Below are positions 34,946-45,681 of a DNA stretch of 64,000 nucleotides, in pieces. The stretch is from Deltaproteobacteria bacterium (GTDB lineage Bacteria; Myxococcota_A; Polyangia; DRWM01; JAAZOP01), in assembly GCA_016218765.1 (NCBI GenBank), contig JACRCZ010000049.1, forward strand, positions 1-64,000, in the 5' to 3' direction. A model generated the notes under the pieces. The model searched no databases. It saw nothing but the letters and a program-made list of their open reading frames with translations, and was not told where the DNA came from. The position numbers were made by a program, and so were the translations under genes. Each line of letters opens with the position of its first letter. Position 1 is the stretch's first letter.

Positions 34946-36475
34946 TCAGTAGATCGCCAGCGGGCCGATCGCTTCCTCCACCGCGCGCAGCGGCTCGAGG
35001 CTCCGGACGCAGTCCATCATGACGTTGTGGTCGGGGAAGAGCGGGCGGTCCTCGTCGAGGTGCGCGACGCGCCTGCGGATCGCGGCCTTGGCGGCGGCCG
35101 TCCCCCGGCCGGGCTGGTAGTCGCGGAAATCGAGCGCCTGGGCGGCGGCCATGAACTCGATGCCCAGGACGCCGTGGGCGACCTCGAGGATCTGGGCTGT
35201 CTTGAGGGCCGAGTTCATGCCCATGGAGACGAAGTCCTCCTGGTCCGCCGCCGCCGGGATGGACTCGATGAAGGCGGGGCCGGAGAGGATCTTCTGTTCC
35301 ACGACCTGCATGCAGGCGGTGTACTGGCTGAGCATCATGCCGGAGAACATGCCGGCGCCCTTGGTGAGGAAGGCGGGGAGCCCGGCGGAGAGTGCCGGGT
35401 TGGTCAACCGGTTGAGGCGGCGCTCGGAGAGCACGCAGATCATCGCCAGGGCGGCGCCGGTCGTGTCCAGGGGAATGCTGATCGGCGTGCCCTGGAAGTT
35501 GGCGCCGGTGAGCACGACCTTGTCGCCGGGCACGAAGATCGGGTTGTCCGCGACACCGTTCAGCTCGATCTCGAGCTGGCTGCGGGTCCAGCGGAGCTGG
35601 TCGCGCGCCGCGCCGATCACCTGCGGCGTGGAGCGCATCGAGTAGGCGTCCTGGACCTTGGTCTTGGTCCGGCCGGCCACGAGGTCGGAGCCCTCCATCA
35701 CCTTGCGCAGGTTGAGCGCGCTGGTGACCGCCCCCGGGAAGCCGCGCAGCTCGTGCAGCCGCCGATCGTAGGGCTTCATGTTCGCCTTCAGCGCCTCGAG
35801 CGTCATCGCCGCGGCGATCTCGGCCTGCAGGAGCCAGCGCTCCGCGTCGTGCACCGTGAGGCAGCCGATGCCGGTGATCAGGTTCGAGCCGTTGATCGCC
35901 GCGAGGCCGTCGCGCGCCTGGAGCCCCGGGGGCGTGATGCCCGCGCGCTCCTGCGCCCTCGCCGTGGGCATTCGCGCACCCTCGTGGAAGGACTCGCCCT
36001 CGCCCATCAGCGAGAGCGCGATCTGGCTCATCGGCGCCAGATCGCCGCAGGCGCCCACGGAACCCTTGCGGCAGACGACCGGCGTCACGCCCTTGTTGAG
36101 CATCTCGACGTAGCAGCGGGTGATCTCGGGACGACAGGCGGAATGCCCGTGCGCGTGGACGTTGATGCGGCTGAGCATCGCCGCGCGGACGTGCTCGACC
36201 GGGCACGGCTCGCCGATGCCCGCCGCGTGGTTGTAGATGAGAAAGCGCTGGAACTGGCTCACCTGCTCGTCGGACAGCACGATCTCCGAGAACTCCCCGA
36301 TGCCGGTGTTCGTGCCGTACATGATCTCGCGCGCCGCGAGACGCTCTTCGAGGAACGTGCGGCACGTCCGGATACGCGCCTCGGCGTCGGCGTGCAGCTC
36401 GACCTTCTCGCCGCCGCGAGCCACCTTGACCACGTCATCGATCGTCAGGTTCCTGCCGGTCACGGAGAGGGTCAT
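34946..36475 (-). CDS. Aromatic amino-acid ammonia-lyase/aminomutase with Ala-Cys-Gly MIO triad
   Basis: A 509-residue member of the histidine/phenylalanine/tyrosine ammonia-lyase family. These enzymes eliminate ammonia from an aromatic amino acid using a 4-methylideneimidazole-5-one (MIO) cofactor built from Ala-Ser-Gly. Here the triad reads Ala142-Cys143-Gly144 within GSVGACGDLAP; the codon is TGC. Other active-site features are kept: Tyr53 in YGTNTGIG, His83 in YNHAAGIGEP, YSMRSTPQV, NFQG and VVEQK. His83 favours His or Tyr over Phe. No hut genes are nearby, so a histidine-utilisation role is not supported. GGAGG lies seven bases ahead of the ATG. Aminomutase activity cannot be excluded. 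Confidence 0.92.
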   Translation of the reverse strand: MTLSVTGRNLTIDDVVKVARGGEKVELHADAEARIRTCRTFLEERLAAREIMYGTNTGIGEFSEIVLSDEQVSQFQRFLIYNHAAGIGEPCPVEHVRAAMLSRINVHAHGHSACRPEITRCYVEMLNKGVTPVVCRKGSVGACGDLAPMSQIALSLMGEGESFHEGARMPTARAQERAGITPPGLQARDGLAAINGSNLITGIGCLTVHDAERWLLQAEIAAAMTLEALKANMKPYDRRLHELRGFPGAVTSALNLRKVMEGSDLVAGRTKTKVQDAYSMRSTPQVIGAARDQLRWTRSQLEIELNGVADNPIFVPGDKVVLTGANFQGTPISIPLDTTGAALAMICVLSERRLNRLTNPALSAGLPAFLTKGAGMFSGMMLSQYTACMQVVEQKILSGPAFIESIPAAADQEDFVSMGMNSALKTAQILEVAHGVLGIEFMAAAQALDFRDYQPGRGTAAAKAAIRRRVAHLDEDRPLFPDHNVMMDCVRSLEPLRAVEEAIGPLAIY

Positions 36476-36779
36476 GCGAAGCCTCCGGTAGCCCCCCAAC
36501 GGGCCGCGAGGGATGGCCGGCGCCGCGGGCCCGGACGCTCCGCCGGCCTTTTCGCACCCACCCGCCCCGCTGGGCCGGAGTCGTACCCCGACCTGCGCAG
36601 CAGCGGCTTATCCCGTGCGAACGGCCGGCGTCAAGTGGCGGCAAGGCCCTCCAACCGGGGGCGACGCGTCGCGCAGCGGACGGGAAGAGGAATCCCTTCG
36701 ACATCGCTCAGGGCAGGTTTCGCGCAGAGCGGCAGAGCCGCAGGGGAAGGCTAGTGACCCGGTGGTGGGGGCGGCGTGT
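36476..36779. other. 304-base intergenic region with hairpin and short repeats
   Basis: No credible gene was found. GGCCGGCG (36515-36522) pairs with CGCCGGCC (36541-36548), followed by TTTT on the plus strand. That orientation matches no upstream plus-strand gene, so it is a hairpin of unknown role. A composite short repeat follows at 36691-36750. The start side holds the GGAGG site of the lyase gene. Confidence 0.6.
36691..36750. repeat. CCCTTCGACA...CTCAGGG element plus GCAGAG repeat
   Basis: CCCTTCGACATCGCTCAGGG (36694-36713) has CCCT/AGGG ends. It is followed directly by CGCAGAGCGGCAGAGCCGCAG (part of the GCAGAG family), also found at 16116-16150. The two families are joined head to tail here. 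Confidence 0.55.
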
Positions 36780-37841
36780 TCAGCGGCGGCGTCGGCGCAG
36801 CACGAAGGCCACGGAAAGCGCGAACAGCAGGCTCAGCGCCGCGTCGCCGTGCGCGACGGCGCAACCACAGCCCTCCTCGCCACCCGAAGGCGGCGGTCCG
36901 CCGTCTCCCCCCCCGCCGTCCGAGGCATCGCCCGCGACGTCGATGGCGTCGGCAGCGCCGTCGGCACTCCCGTCGCCGGTCGCGTCCCCCGTGACCTCGG
37001 CCTCGGCGTCCGCGCCCTCGTCGGCATCGGCATCGGCATCGGCATCCGCGTCCGCATCGGCGTCGGCGTCGGCATCGGCGGCGCACCCCTCGTCGGTGGT
37101 GCCGTCGCAGTTGTCGTCGATCGCGTTGCACGTCTCGGTGGTGCCGGGGTTGACCGCGGCCACGGCGTCGTCGCAGTCGACGGGGCCGCAGACGCCGCCG
37201 TCGGGGCTGAACCCGTCCAGGTCGACGTCGGTGCACGGCGGGGCGCAGTCCGGGTCGGCCCCGTCGAACAGCGTATCGCCGTCGTTGTCGAGCCCGCGGC
37301 CGTCGCCGGACCAATCCTCGAGCGTGTCCGGGGCGGGGTTGCACGGCTCGTCCGCGAGCGTGAGCGTGCCGCCGTAGTTGTGCGGCAGCTCGCCTTCCGG
37401 GGCCGGCGTGGGATCCCCCGGGTGGCACGTCGCGTTGCTGCAGGTCGCCGCGGAGGTCGTGGCGTGGCGCAGCCGCAAGCCATAGCCGTGGGAAACCCCG
37501 CTGCCGTCCACTTCCCCGTGGCATCCGGCGCAGCCGGGCCCGGGCGTCGCGCCGAACGCGTCCTGGATGGAGGCTCCGATCGGCGGATCGACCCTCGTCC
37601 CCGCCTCGTGGCACACGTCGCATTCGGTGTCCATGTACGACGCATTGCGGTGCACGTCGTGCAGGTCGTCGGGCCACGCCGCCCCGCCGCCCGGGGGGTT
37701 GTAGGGACTGGAGCGGAACCCCCCGTGGCAGGGCTCGCAGTCGCTCCAGCGCTGGTAGGCGCCCGCGGGTGCCGCGGCGAGCAGCGCGGCCGTGGCCGCG
37801 ACCGTGGCGACGACAAGATTGCGGCATGCGTGGAACTTCAT
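36780..37841 (-). CDS. Multiheme-type MopE-like protein with MYXO-CTERM tail
   Basis: A 353-residue exported protein with a signal peptide ending near AAPAGA. Three CxxCH heme-attachment motifs (CEPCH, CDVCH, CAGCH) and one CxxxCH (CSNATCH) fill residues about 30-150. MopE-like Asp-rich repeats (DLDGFSPDGG, VDCDDAVAAVNPGTTETCNAIDDNCDG) follow, then a long Ala-Asp run. The C-terminus has a GCGC motif, a hydrophobic helix and a five-Arg end, matching the MYXO-CTERM sorting signal. c-type heme attachment and anchoring on the outer membrane are inferred. It lies downstream of two other small cytochrome or metal lipoproteins. Confidence 0.9.
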   Translation of the reverse strand: MKFHACRNLVVATVAATAALLAAAPAGAYQRWSDCEPCHGGFRSSPYNPPGGGAAWPDDLHDVHRNASYMDTECDVCHEAGTRVDPPIGASIQDAFGATPGPGCAGCHGEVDGSGVSHGYGLRLRHATTSAATCSNATCHPGDPTPAPEGELPHNYGGTLTLADEPCNPAPDTLEDWSGDGRGLDNDGDTLFDGADPDCAPPCTDVDLDGFSPDGGVCGPVDCDDAVAAVNPGTTETCNAIDDNCDGTTDEGCAADADADADADADADADADADEGADAEAEVTGDATGDGSADGAADAIDVAGDASDGGGGDGGPPPSGGEEGCGCAVAHGDAALSLLFALSVAFVLRRRRR

Positions 37842-37971
37842 CGTGTGGACCCCTTCCGTCCGGCGCGGCGCGCGTGTCCGCCGGACTCCCCGGACGGCTC
37901 GACGCCGCGGCATCAGGGGTGGACAATATCAGCCGCACCGCGGGTTTCGGCAAGCATTCCCCGCGACTCGG

Positions 37972-38388
37972 TCACGGTGCGCCGCAGGCGAGCCACTCCC
38001 CGAGCCGGCGTCGCTCCTCCTCCGCGGGGCGGGGCGGGCCCGGAGGCATGATCGTGTTGACGGACAGCGGGCCGGCCGCCGCGTTCTCGTCGATCTCGAC
38101 GGCGCGCGCGCGGATGTTCTCCACGTCGTCGTACGTGATCGACGACGGCGCGCCGAGGCGCTCCGCGCCGACCACCGTCGAGGCGTGGCAGCGCTGGCAG
38201 TAGTCGTCGAAGAAGGCGAGGCCGAACGTCTCGTAGGTCAGGGTCGAACCGTCGGCGCAGGTCGCGCCCGAGGGAGTCGCTTCGGGCTCGGCCGCATCCT
38301 CGATCCCGCCGTCGTCCGGCGTGCCGCCGCCGGGGGAAGAACATCCCAGCGCCGCAAGAACCGGCATGGCCGCGAAGATCCACCTCAC
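37972..38388 (-). CDS. Single-heme cytochrome-like lipoprotein
   Basis: A 138-residue protein starting at GTG with a signal peptide and lipobox (LAALGC). An acidic/Pro linker precedes a cytochrome-c-like domain with one heme motif (CQRCH) and an IMPPGPPRP segment whose Met could be the axial ligand. The C-terminal helix (EEERRRLGEWLACG) completes the small fold. It probably carries electrons in the periplasm. It is part of the minus-strand metal/heme cluster 36780-38907. Confidence 0.82.
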   Translation of the reverse strand: MRWIFAAMPVLAALGCSSPGGGTPDDGGIEDAAEPEATPSGATCADGSTLTYETFGLAFFDDYCQRCHASTVVGAERLGAPSSITYDDVENIRARAVEIDENAAAGPLSVNTIMPPGPPRPAEEERRRLGEWLACGAP

Positions 38389-38460
38389 CGGAGTGCCGTC
38401 CCTCGGGTCGCGGGCAAGCCGCGGAACCGGTGCCGGAGCGATCGAACGATCGCGGGCGGC

Positions 38461-38907
38461 TCAGCCGCCCATGTCGTGGCCCCCCATGCCCATGTCCATC
38501 CCCATGTCCATGTGCATGTCCATGTCCCCCGGCGCGTCGTGACTCGCCGAGCCGTCCTCGGCGTGCGCCGCGTCGTCGGGCTCCGCGTGCCCGTCGCCCC
38601 CGTCGCCGTCGCCCGCATCCGCATCGGCCGCAGCATGACAGAGCGCGATGCATTCGTCACGGACCGGATCGCAGGCTTCCCGGGTCCCCACGTCGTGCGA
38701 CGCCTCGTGGCACGCGTGGATCGGTCCGCTACCCGGATCCACCTCGTGGCAGGCGTCGGTGATCTCCTGGCACGAGAGCGGGTAGCTGTACGCGTCCTCC
38801 TCCGGTGCGGCATCGCCGGACGCGCCGTCGCCCGATCCCTCGACGACGCAGGCGCCGAACGCAACGACGACCACCACCCCCGCCAGCCTCGACCGGTTTC
38901 GCCCCAA
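38461..38907 (-). CDS. Lipoprotein with Met/His/Asp metal-binding tail
   Basis: A 148-residue protein starting at TTG behind an AGGGGGTG ribosome site. The signal peptide ends in VVVAFGAC. A middle domain holds Cys/His pairs (SCQEITDACH, HACHEAS, CDPVRDEC). The C-terminus is a low-complexity tail of alternating Met, Asp, His and Gly (DMDMHMDMGM and DMGMGGHDMGG). Met/His-rich tails of this kind bind Cu(I) and Cu(II) in other envelope proteins. Copper binding or delivery is inferred. No CopA, CueO or other named copper gene lies beside it. Confidence 0.82.
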   Translation of the reverse strand: MGRNRSRLAGVVVVVAFGACVVEGSGDGASGDAAPEEDAYSYPLSCQEITDACHEVDPGSGPIHACHEASHDVGTREACDPVRDECIALCHAAADADAGDGDGGDGHAEPDDAAHAEDGSASHDAPGDMDMHMDMGMDMGMGGHDMGG

Positions 38908-39181
38908 TCTGACACCCCCTGCGCGACCGTCACACGCGCCGAACGACCCGCGTCGTTCCCTCGGGCGTCGCGACGACGGCCGCCGTATCGCGCCGCCACC
39001 GCTCCGCTTCCATTCCCGCAGGCGCTCGGCACGTCCCGTCCAAGCGTCGCAGGTCAGACCGTAACCACGGCACCTGCGCAGACAACCGGCGCGACGACGG
39101 AGGGCCGCCGTTCCGAGCTCCCCGGCCGCGACGGAAGCCGGGCACGGGGCGTTCCCACGGGGGAATCCGGGGACGACGTGA

Positions 39182-42088
<2,907 letters not shown>

Positions 42089-42100
42089 CGTCCTTCCTCC

Positions 42101-43336
42101 TCAGCCCCCATCCTCTTCTTCGCCGCCGTGTTCCCCTCCACCGGGCTCGGGGCAGGCGTCGTCGTTCGCCGACCGATCCTCCATATCGTCCGTTCCCGGG
42201 TCGAGGTCGCGGTCTCCGGCGGGCTCCGCCGCCGGCGTCGCCGCGGCCCCGCCGCTCCCTGCGCTTCGTCCCGCGTCCAGCAGGTAGTCCTCCAAGGGGT
42301 CGCCCGTCGCCGACGGCTCGACCTCGACCCCGTCCGGCAGCCCGCCCAGATCGTCGCCCAGCACTTCGACCAGGTCCTGCCAGTGCCGCGCGGCCGGCGC
42401 GCGCGCGCCGTCGTCGGCCGCGATGGGCTCCGGCGAGCGCGCGAAGAGGTCGCGCTCGAGCTGCCGGCGGCCGTCCTCGGACAGCTCGGCGTACTCGCGC
42501 AGCGACGGCAGGTCGCCGAGGTTGCCCAGCCCGAAGAACTCCAGGAACGACGGCGTCGTGCCGTACAGGAGCGGCCGGCCCGGCTCCTCCTTGCGGCCCA
42601 GGACGCGGACCAGGGTGCGGTCCAGCAGCAGCTTGACGGCGCTGCCGGAATCGACGCCGCGGATGTCGTCGACGTCGGGCTTGGTCACCGGCTGGCGATA
42701 GGCGATCACCGCGAGCGTCTCCATGGCGGCTTTCGAGAGCCGCAGCGGCTTGACGTCGAGGAACTTGCCCACGACGTCCGCACACTCGGGCGCCGTGCGG
42801 AGCTGCCAGCCGCCGCCGACCTCCACCAGCCGCACGCCGCTCGCCTCGCGTGCGGTGCCGATGGACTTGAGCGCGCGGCGGACGGCCGCGAACGTGGTGC
42901 GCAGCGGCCGGGCCAGCTGCGCCAGGCTGAGCGGGCGCAGCGCGACGAACAGCAGCGCCTCGACGTGCCGTGCCAGCGTCTCGTCGTCGTATTCGACCCG
43001 CGCCGGGGTCGGCCCCCGTTCCGGAGCCCGTTCCTGGTCGTTGGTCGTTGGTTCCTGGTCCGGGCGCTCCGCCCGGACCCCGTCCTCCGGGGACGCCGCC
43101 TCCGGCGTCGCGGGCTCCTCGGGCGGCACGATCTGCGGCGCGGTCGGCTCCTCGTCCGGCACGACCTGCGGCGCCGTCGGCTCCTCGTCGGACCCGGCCG
43201 GCAGGTCGCCGCGCGCGAACGTGCCGGCGGGTGGGGGCACGTCTCCCGTCTCTCGAACTTCGTTCTCCGCCGCAGTCACGTCCTCGGCGGGAGGTTCCTC
43301 GGCGGCGGGTTCCTTCTCGTCGAGCTGGTCCGTCAT
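42101..43336 (-). CDS. scpB: Segregation and condensation protein B
   Basis: ScpB is a winged-helix kleisin-associated subunit of SMC-ScpAB, which compacts and segregates chromosomes. The 411-residue protein has its core at about 117-290 (HVEALLFVALRPLSLAQLA, VIAYRQPVTKPDVDDIRGVDSG, FLEFFGLGNLGDLPSL). Unusual extensions flank it: about 110 acidic, Pro-rich residues at the N-terminus and about 110 at the C-terminus. Part of the N-terminal extension (DQEPTTNDQE) is encoded by a short-period DNA repeat and hairpin at 43031-43079. It overlaps scpA by four bases and precedes ppdK. Confidence 0.95.
   Translation of the reverse strand: MTDQLDEKEPAAEEPPAEDVTAAENEVRETGDVPPPAGTFARGDLPAGSDEEPTAPQVVPDEEPTAPQIVPPEEPATPEAASPEDGVRAERPDQEPTTNDQERAPERGPTPARVEYDDETLARHVEALLFVALRPLSLAQLARPLRTTFAAVRRALKSIGTAREASGVRLVEVGGGWQLRTAPECADVVGKFLDVKPLRLSKAAMETLAVIAYRQPVTKPDVDDIRGVDSGSAVKLLLDRTLVRVLGRKEEPGRPLLYGTTPSFLEFFGLGNLGDLPSLREYAELSEDGRRQLERDLFARSPEPIAADDGARAPAARHWQDLVEVLGDDLGGLPDGVEVEPSATGDPLEDYLLDAGRSAGSGGAAATPAAEPAGDRDLDPGTDDMEDRSANDDACPEPGGGEHGGEEEDGG
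43031..43079. repeat. GGTCGTTGGTTCCTGG repeat plus perfect hairpin inside scpB
   Basis: TTCCTGGTCGTTGGTCGTTG followed by GTTCCTGG is a degenerate short repeat. It abuts a perfect inverted repeat, GGTCCGGGCG (43057-43066), loop CTC, CGCCCGGACC (43070-43079). Both are in frame within scpB. The same repeat family occurs intergenically at 45624-45667. Confidence 0.7.
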
Positions 43337-44262
43337 GGCTCATCCTCGCCCCGGTCGTCCGCCTCCTGCGGCTCCTCGTCCGGTGCAGCGATCGTGTCGG
43401 GGGGCGCCTGGGCGGCGGCTGTCGCGGCAACGGCTTCGTCCTCGCGCAGGTCCGACGTCACCTCGGCCGTGCCGTCGACGCGCCCGACGAAATCGACGAG
43501 CAGCGGGGTGTCGGGGCCTGCCTGCAGGAGCCGCGTCATGTGCAGCTTGGTCATCTCCAGCAGGGCGAGGAAGGTGACCACCACGTCGAACCGCCCCGCC
43601 GCGCCCTCGAAGAACTGCTCGAACCGGATCCGCCGGCGGATCTCCAGCAAGGCGACGATCTCCTGGATGCGCTGCGCCACGGAGATCCGCTCGGACGTGA
43701 CCTCGCGCGCGACGTCCGGCTTGACGCGCTTGAGCACCGACGCGAACGCGTCGAGCAGGGCGCCCAGTCCGACCTCGGCCAGCGGCCGATCCCCGGGGCC
43801 CACGGTCCGCTCCGCGCGGCGGGCGAAGACGTCGCGCTGGAGCTGATCCAGGGCACCGAGCCGGTCGGCCGCGTCGCGGTACTTCTGGTACTCCAGCAGC
43901 CGGCGGACGAGCTCGGCGCGCGGGTCGCCCGGCTCCTCCGCGACGGTTTCCTCGGGCTGGGCCGCCGACGCCGGCAGCAGCATGCGCGACTTGATGTTCG
44001 TCAGCGTCGCGGCCATCTCCAGGTACTCGCCGGCGACGTCCAGGTTGATGACCTTCATCGCGTCGATGTACTCGAGGTACTTCTCGGTCACGAAGGCGAC
44101 GGGGATGTCGAGGATGTCGAGCTTGTGCTTGCGGATGAGGTGCAGCAGCAGCTCGAGCGGTCCGGAGAAGCCGGGCAGCTCCAGCTCGTACGGGACGTGG
44201 ATCGGCGCCTCGGTCCCCTCGGACCCGCCCGGCGCGTCGTCGCGGCCTTCCGGTTCCGTCAT
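43333..44262 (-). CDS. scpA: Segregation and condensation protein A
   Basis: The kleisin subunit of the SMC complex, 309 residues. The N-terminal helical domain contains the typical GFSGPLELLLHLIRKHKLDI and IPVAFVTEKYLEYI. A winged-helix C-terminus (RFEQFFEGAAGRFDVVVTFL, LLEMTKLHMTRLLQ) binds the SMC head. The last 60 residues are an acidic tail. The ATG overlaps the M50 protease stop by four bases; the stop overlaps scpB by four bases. The order M50, scpA, scpB is a common bacterial arrangement. Confidence 0.96.
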   Translation of the reverse strand: MTEPEGRDDAPGGSEGTEAPIHVPYELELPGFSGPLELLLHLIRKHKLDILDIPVAFVTEKYLEYIDAMKVINLDVAGEYLEMAATLTNIKSRMLLPASAAQPEETVAEEPGDPRAELVRRLLEYQKYRDAADRLGALDQLQRDVFARRAERTVGPGDRPLAEVGLGALLDAFASVLKRVKPDVAREVTSERISVAQRIQEIVALLEIRRRIRFEQFFEGAAGRFDVVVTFLALLEMTKLHMTRLLQAGPDTPLLVDFVGRVDGTAEVTSDLREDEAVAATAAAQAPPDTIAAPDEEPQEADDRGEDEP

Positions 44263-44969
44263 CCGCCGTGCACCATCCACCACAACAGCTCGGTGGGCAG
44301 GCCGACCACGTTGAAGGCCCCGATCAGCAGGTAGGCCACCGGGATGCGGATGATCCCGCCCGCGAACCACAGGATGGCCATGAGCACGACGTACGAGAAT
44401 GCCTGCAGCGGCGCGACCAGGGATTGCAGGCTCGCGGGAAGCAGCCGGCTGCCGTCCAGCGGCGGCAGCGGAATGAGGTTGAACACGCAGAGGCCGGCGT
44501 TCATGAAGGACATGACCAGGAGCAGGTGCGCCGCGATGTGCTCCGGCGCCTTGTGCGCGGCATCGAGCTGCAGCAGCTCGTAGAAGTGCAGATCGGTCGA
44601 GGAGGACAGGATCCGCAGGCCGACGACGGAGAGGAACATCAGCACCAGGTTGGAGAGCGGGCCGGCGATGGCGGTGAGCGCCATGCCGACGTGCATCGAG
44701 ACCCGGCGCGTGAAGCGGTGCGGGGAAACCGGCACCGGCCGCGCCCAGCCGATGAGCGGCAGGCCGCCGGCGAGTTGGGCGACGATCGGCATGAGGAAGG
44801 TCCCGATCGGATCGGCGTGGGCCAAGGGGTTGAGCGTGAGCCGTCCCTGCGAGGAGGCCGTGTCGTCGCCCAGCCAGTACGCCACGCGAGCGTGGCAGTA
44901 CTCGTGCACCGTCAACGACAGGAGCATGGGTACGAGGTACGAGACGATCGAGAAAAGCTGCTGCTCCAC
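44259..44969 (-). CDS. M50-family intramembrane zinc protease (site-2 protease)
   Basis: A multi-pass membrane metalloprotease of about 236 residues. The active-site HEYCH lies in the first transmembrane segment (LSLTVHEYCHARVAYWLGD), and the third zinc ligand is in the NLIPLPPLDGSR motif near residue 190. It resembles the SpoIVFB/YwhC-type site-2 proteases commonly found with scpA, and its substrate is unknown. GTG at 44969 (VEQQLFSIVSYL) matches the family N-terminus best; an in-frame GTG at 45008 is the longer alternative. Confidence 0.93.
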   Translation of the reverse strand: MEQQLFSIVSYLVPMLLSLTVHEYCHARVAYWLGDDTASSQGRLTLNPLAHADPIGTFLMPIVAQLAGGLPLIGWARPVPVSPHRFTRRVSMHVGMALTAIAGPLSNLVLMFLSVVGLRILSSSTDLHFYELLQLDAAHKAPEHIAAHLLLVMSFMNAGLCVFNLIPLPPLDGSRLLPASLQSLVAPLQAFSYVVLMAILWFAGGIIRIPVAYLLIGAFNVVGLPTELLWWMVHGG

Positions 44970-45009
44970 GGCCGGCCTGCATACCACACCGGCCGTCCGC
45001 CGCGCCACC

Positions 45010-45039
45010 TTGCTCCGTCCGCGGCGTCCGTGGTACCAG
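45010..45039 (+). promoter_or_regulatory. Candidate leaderless promoter of hpt
   Basis: TTGCTC at 45010-45015 and TACCAG at 45034-45039 are 18 bases apart. The -10-like hexamer ends seven bases before the hpt ATG, which would put the transcript start at the initiation codon. The -10 match is weak. Confidence 0.35.
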
Positions 45040-45046
45040 ACCGGAC

Positions 45047-45610
45047 ATGCCGAACGCCAAGCGCGACCCGTTCGCCTCGATCGATCGCCTCCGCCCGCTC
45101 ATCACCGAGGAGGAAATCCGGAACCGGACCCGCGAGCTGGGGGCGAAGATCTCGGCGGACTACAAGGGCAGCGATCTGTTGCTGGTCAGCGTGCTCAAGG
45201 GCGGCTTCGTCTTCCTCGCCGACCTCGTCCGCACCATCGACATCCCCCTGGAGCTGGACTTCATGCGCGTCCGCTCCTACGGCGCCCGCTCGGAATCCTC
45301 CGGCGTCGTCGAGATCACCGCCGACCTGACCGGCCCCGTCGAGGGCAAGCACGTGCTGTTCGTCGAGGACATCGTCGATACCGGGCTCACGATGACCTAC
45401 CTCATGCGGAACATCAAGACGCGCCACCCGGCCGACGTCAGGCTCTGCGCGCTGCTCTACAAACCCGAGCGCAAGCTCGTCGACGTCCCGATCGACTACC
45501 TCGGCTTCACCATCCCCAACCAGTTCGTCGTCGGCTACGGCCTCGACTACGCCGAGAAGCACCGCAACCTGCCCTACATCGCCACGATGGACGACGAGCC
45601 GCCGGGCTGA
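45047..45610 (+). CDS. hpt: Hypoxanthine phosphoribosyltransferase
   Basis: A 187-residue purine-salvage enzyme that makes IMP or GMP from the base and PRPP. The PRPP-binding loop VLFVEDIVDTGLTM is intact, as are LLLVSVLKGGFVFLADL, DFMRVRSYG and the C-terminal FVVGYGLDYAEKHRNLPYI. Length and start are as expected. No ribosome-binding site is visible. It is transcribed away from the M50-scpAB operon. Confidence 0.97.
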   Translation: MPNAKRDPFASIDRLRPLITEEEIRNRTRELGAKISADYKGSDLLLVSVLKGGFVFLADLVRTIDIPLELDFMRVRSYGARSESSGVVEITADLTGPVEGKHVLFVEDIVDTGLTMTYLMRNIKTRHPADVRLCALLYKPERKLVDVPIDYLGFTIPNQFVVGYGLDYAEKHRNLPYIATMDDEPPG

Positions 45611-45623
45611 TCCCCGCACCTCC

Positions 45624-45667
45624 GGACCAACAACTCGACCCGGACGACCCACCAAGAACCAACAACT
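45624..45667. repeat. AACCAACAAC-type short repeat
   Basis: GGACCAACAACTCGACC, then ACCCACCAAGAACCAACAAC, lie between the convergent stops of hpt and the carboxypeptidase-regulatory gene. The reverse complement (GTTGTTGGTTCTTGGTGG) matches the repeat inside scpB at 43031-43060. Confidence 0.6.
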
Positions 45668-45681
45668 CCCCCCCACCCCCC

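Noticed and set aside
34946-36475. Assigning the lyase as hutH
   Set aside because: No hutU, hutI or hutG nearby, the triad is altered, and tyrosine or aminomutase activity fits as well.
36515-36552. Rho-independent terminator (GGCCGGCG/CGCCGGCC plus TTTT)
   Set aside because: The U-tract is on the plus strand, but both flanking genes are on the minus strand, so it cannot end either of them. Kept as a hairpin of unknown role within the gap entry.
38930-39145. 71-codon minus-strand frame in the 274-base gap upstream of the Met/His-tail lipoprotein gene
   Set aside because: Arg-rich composition, no ribosome site, no signal or domain. It looks like a chance frame.
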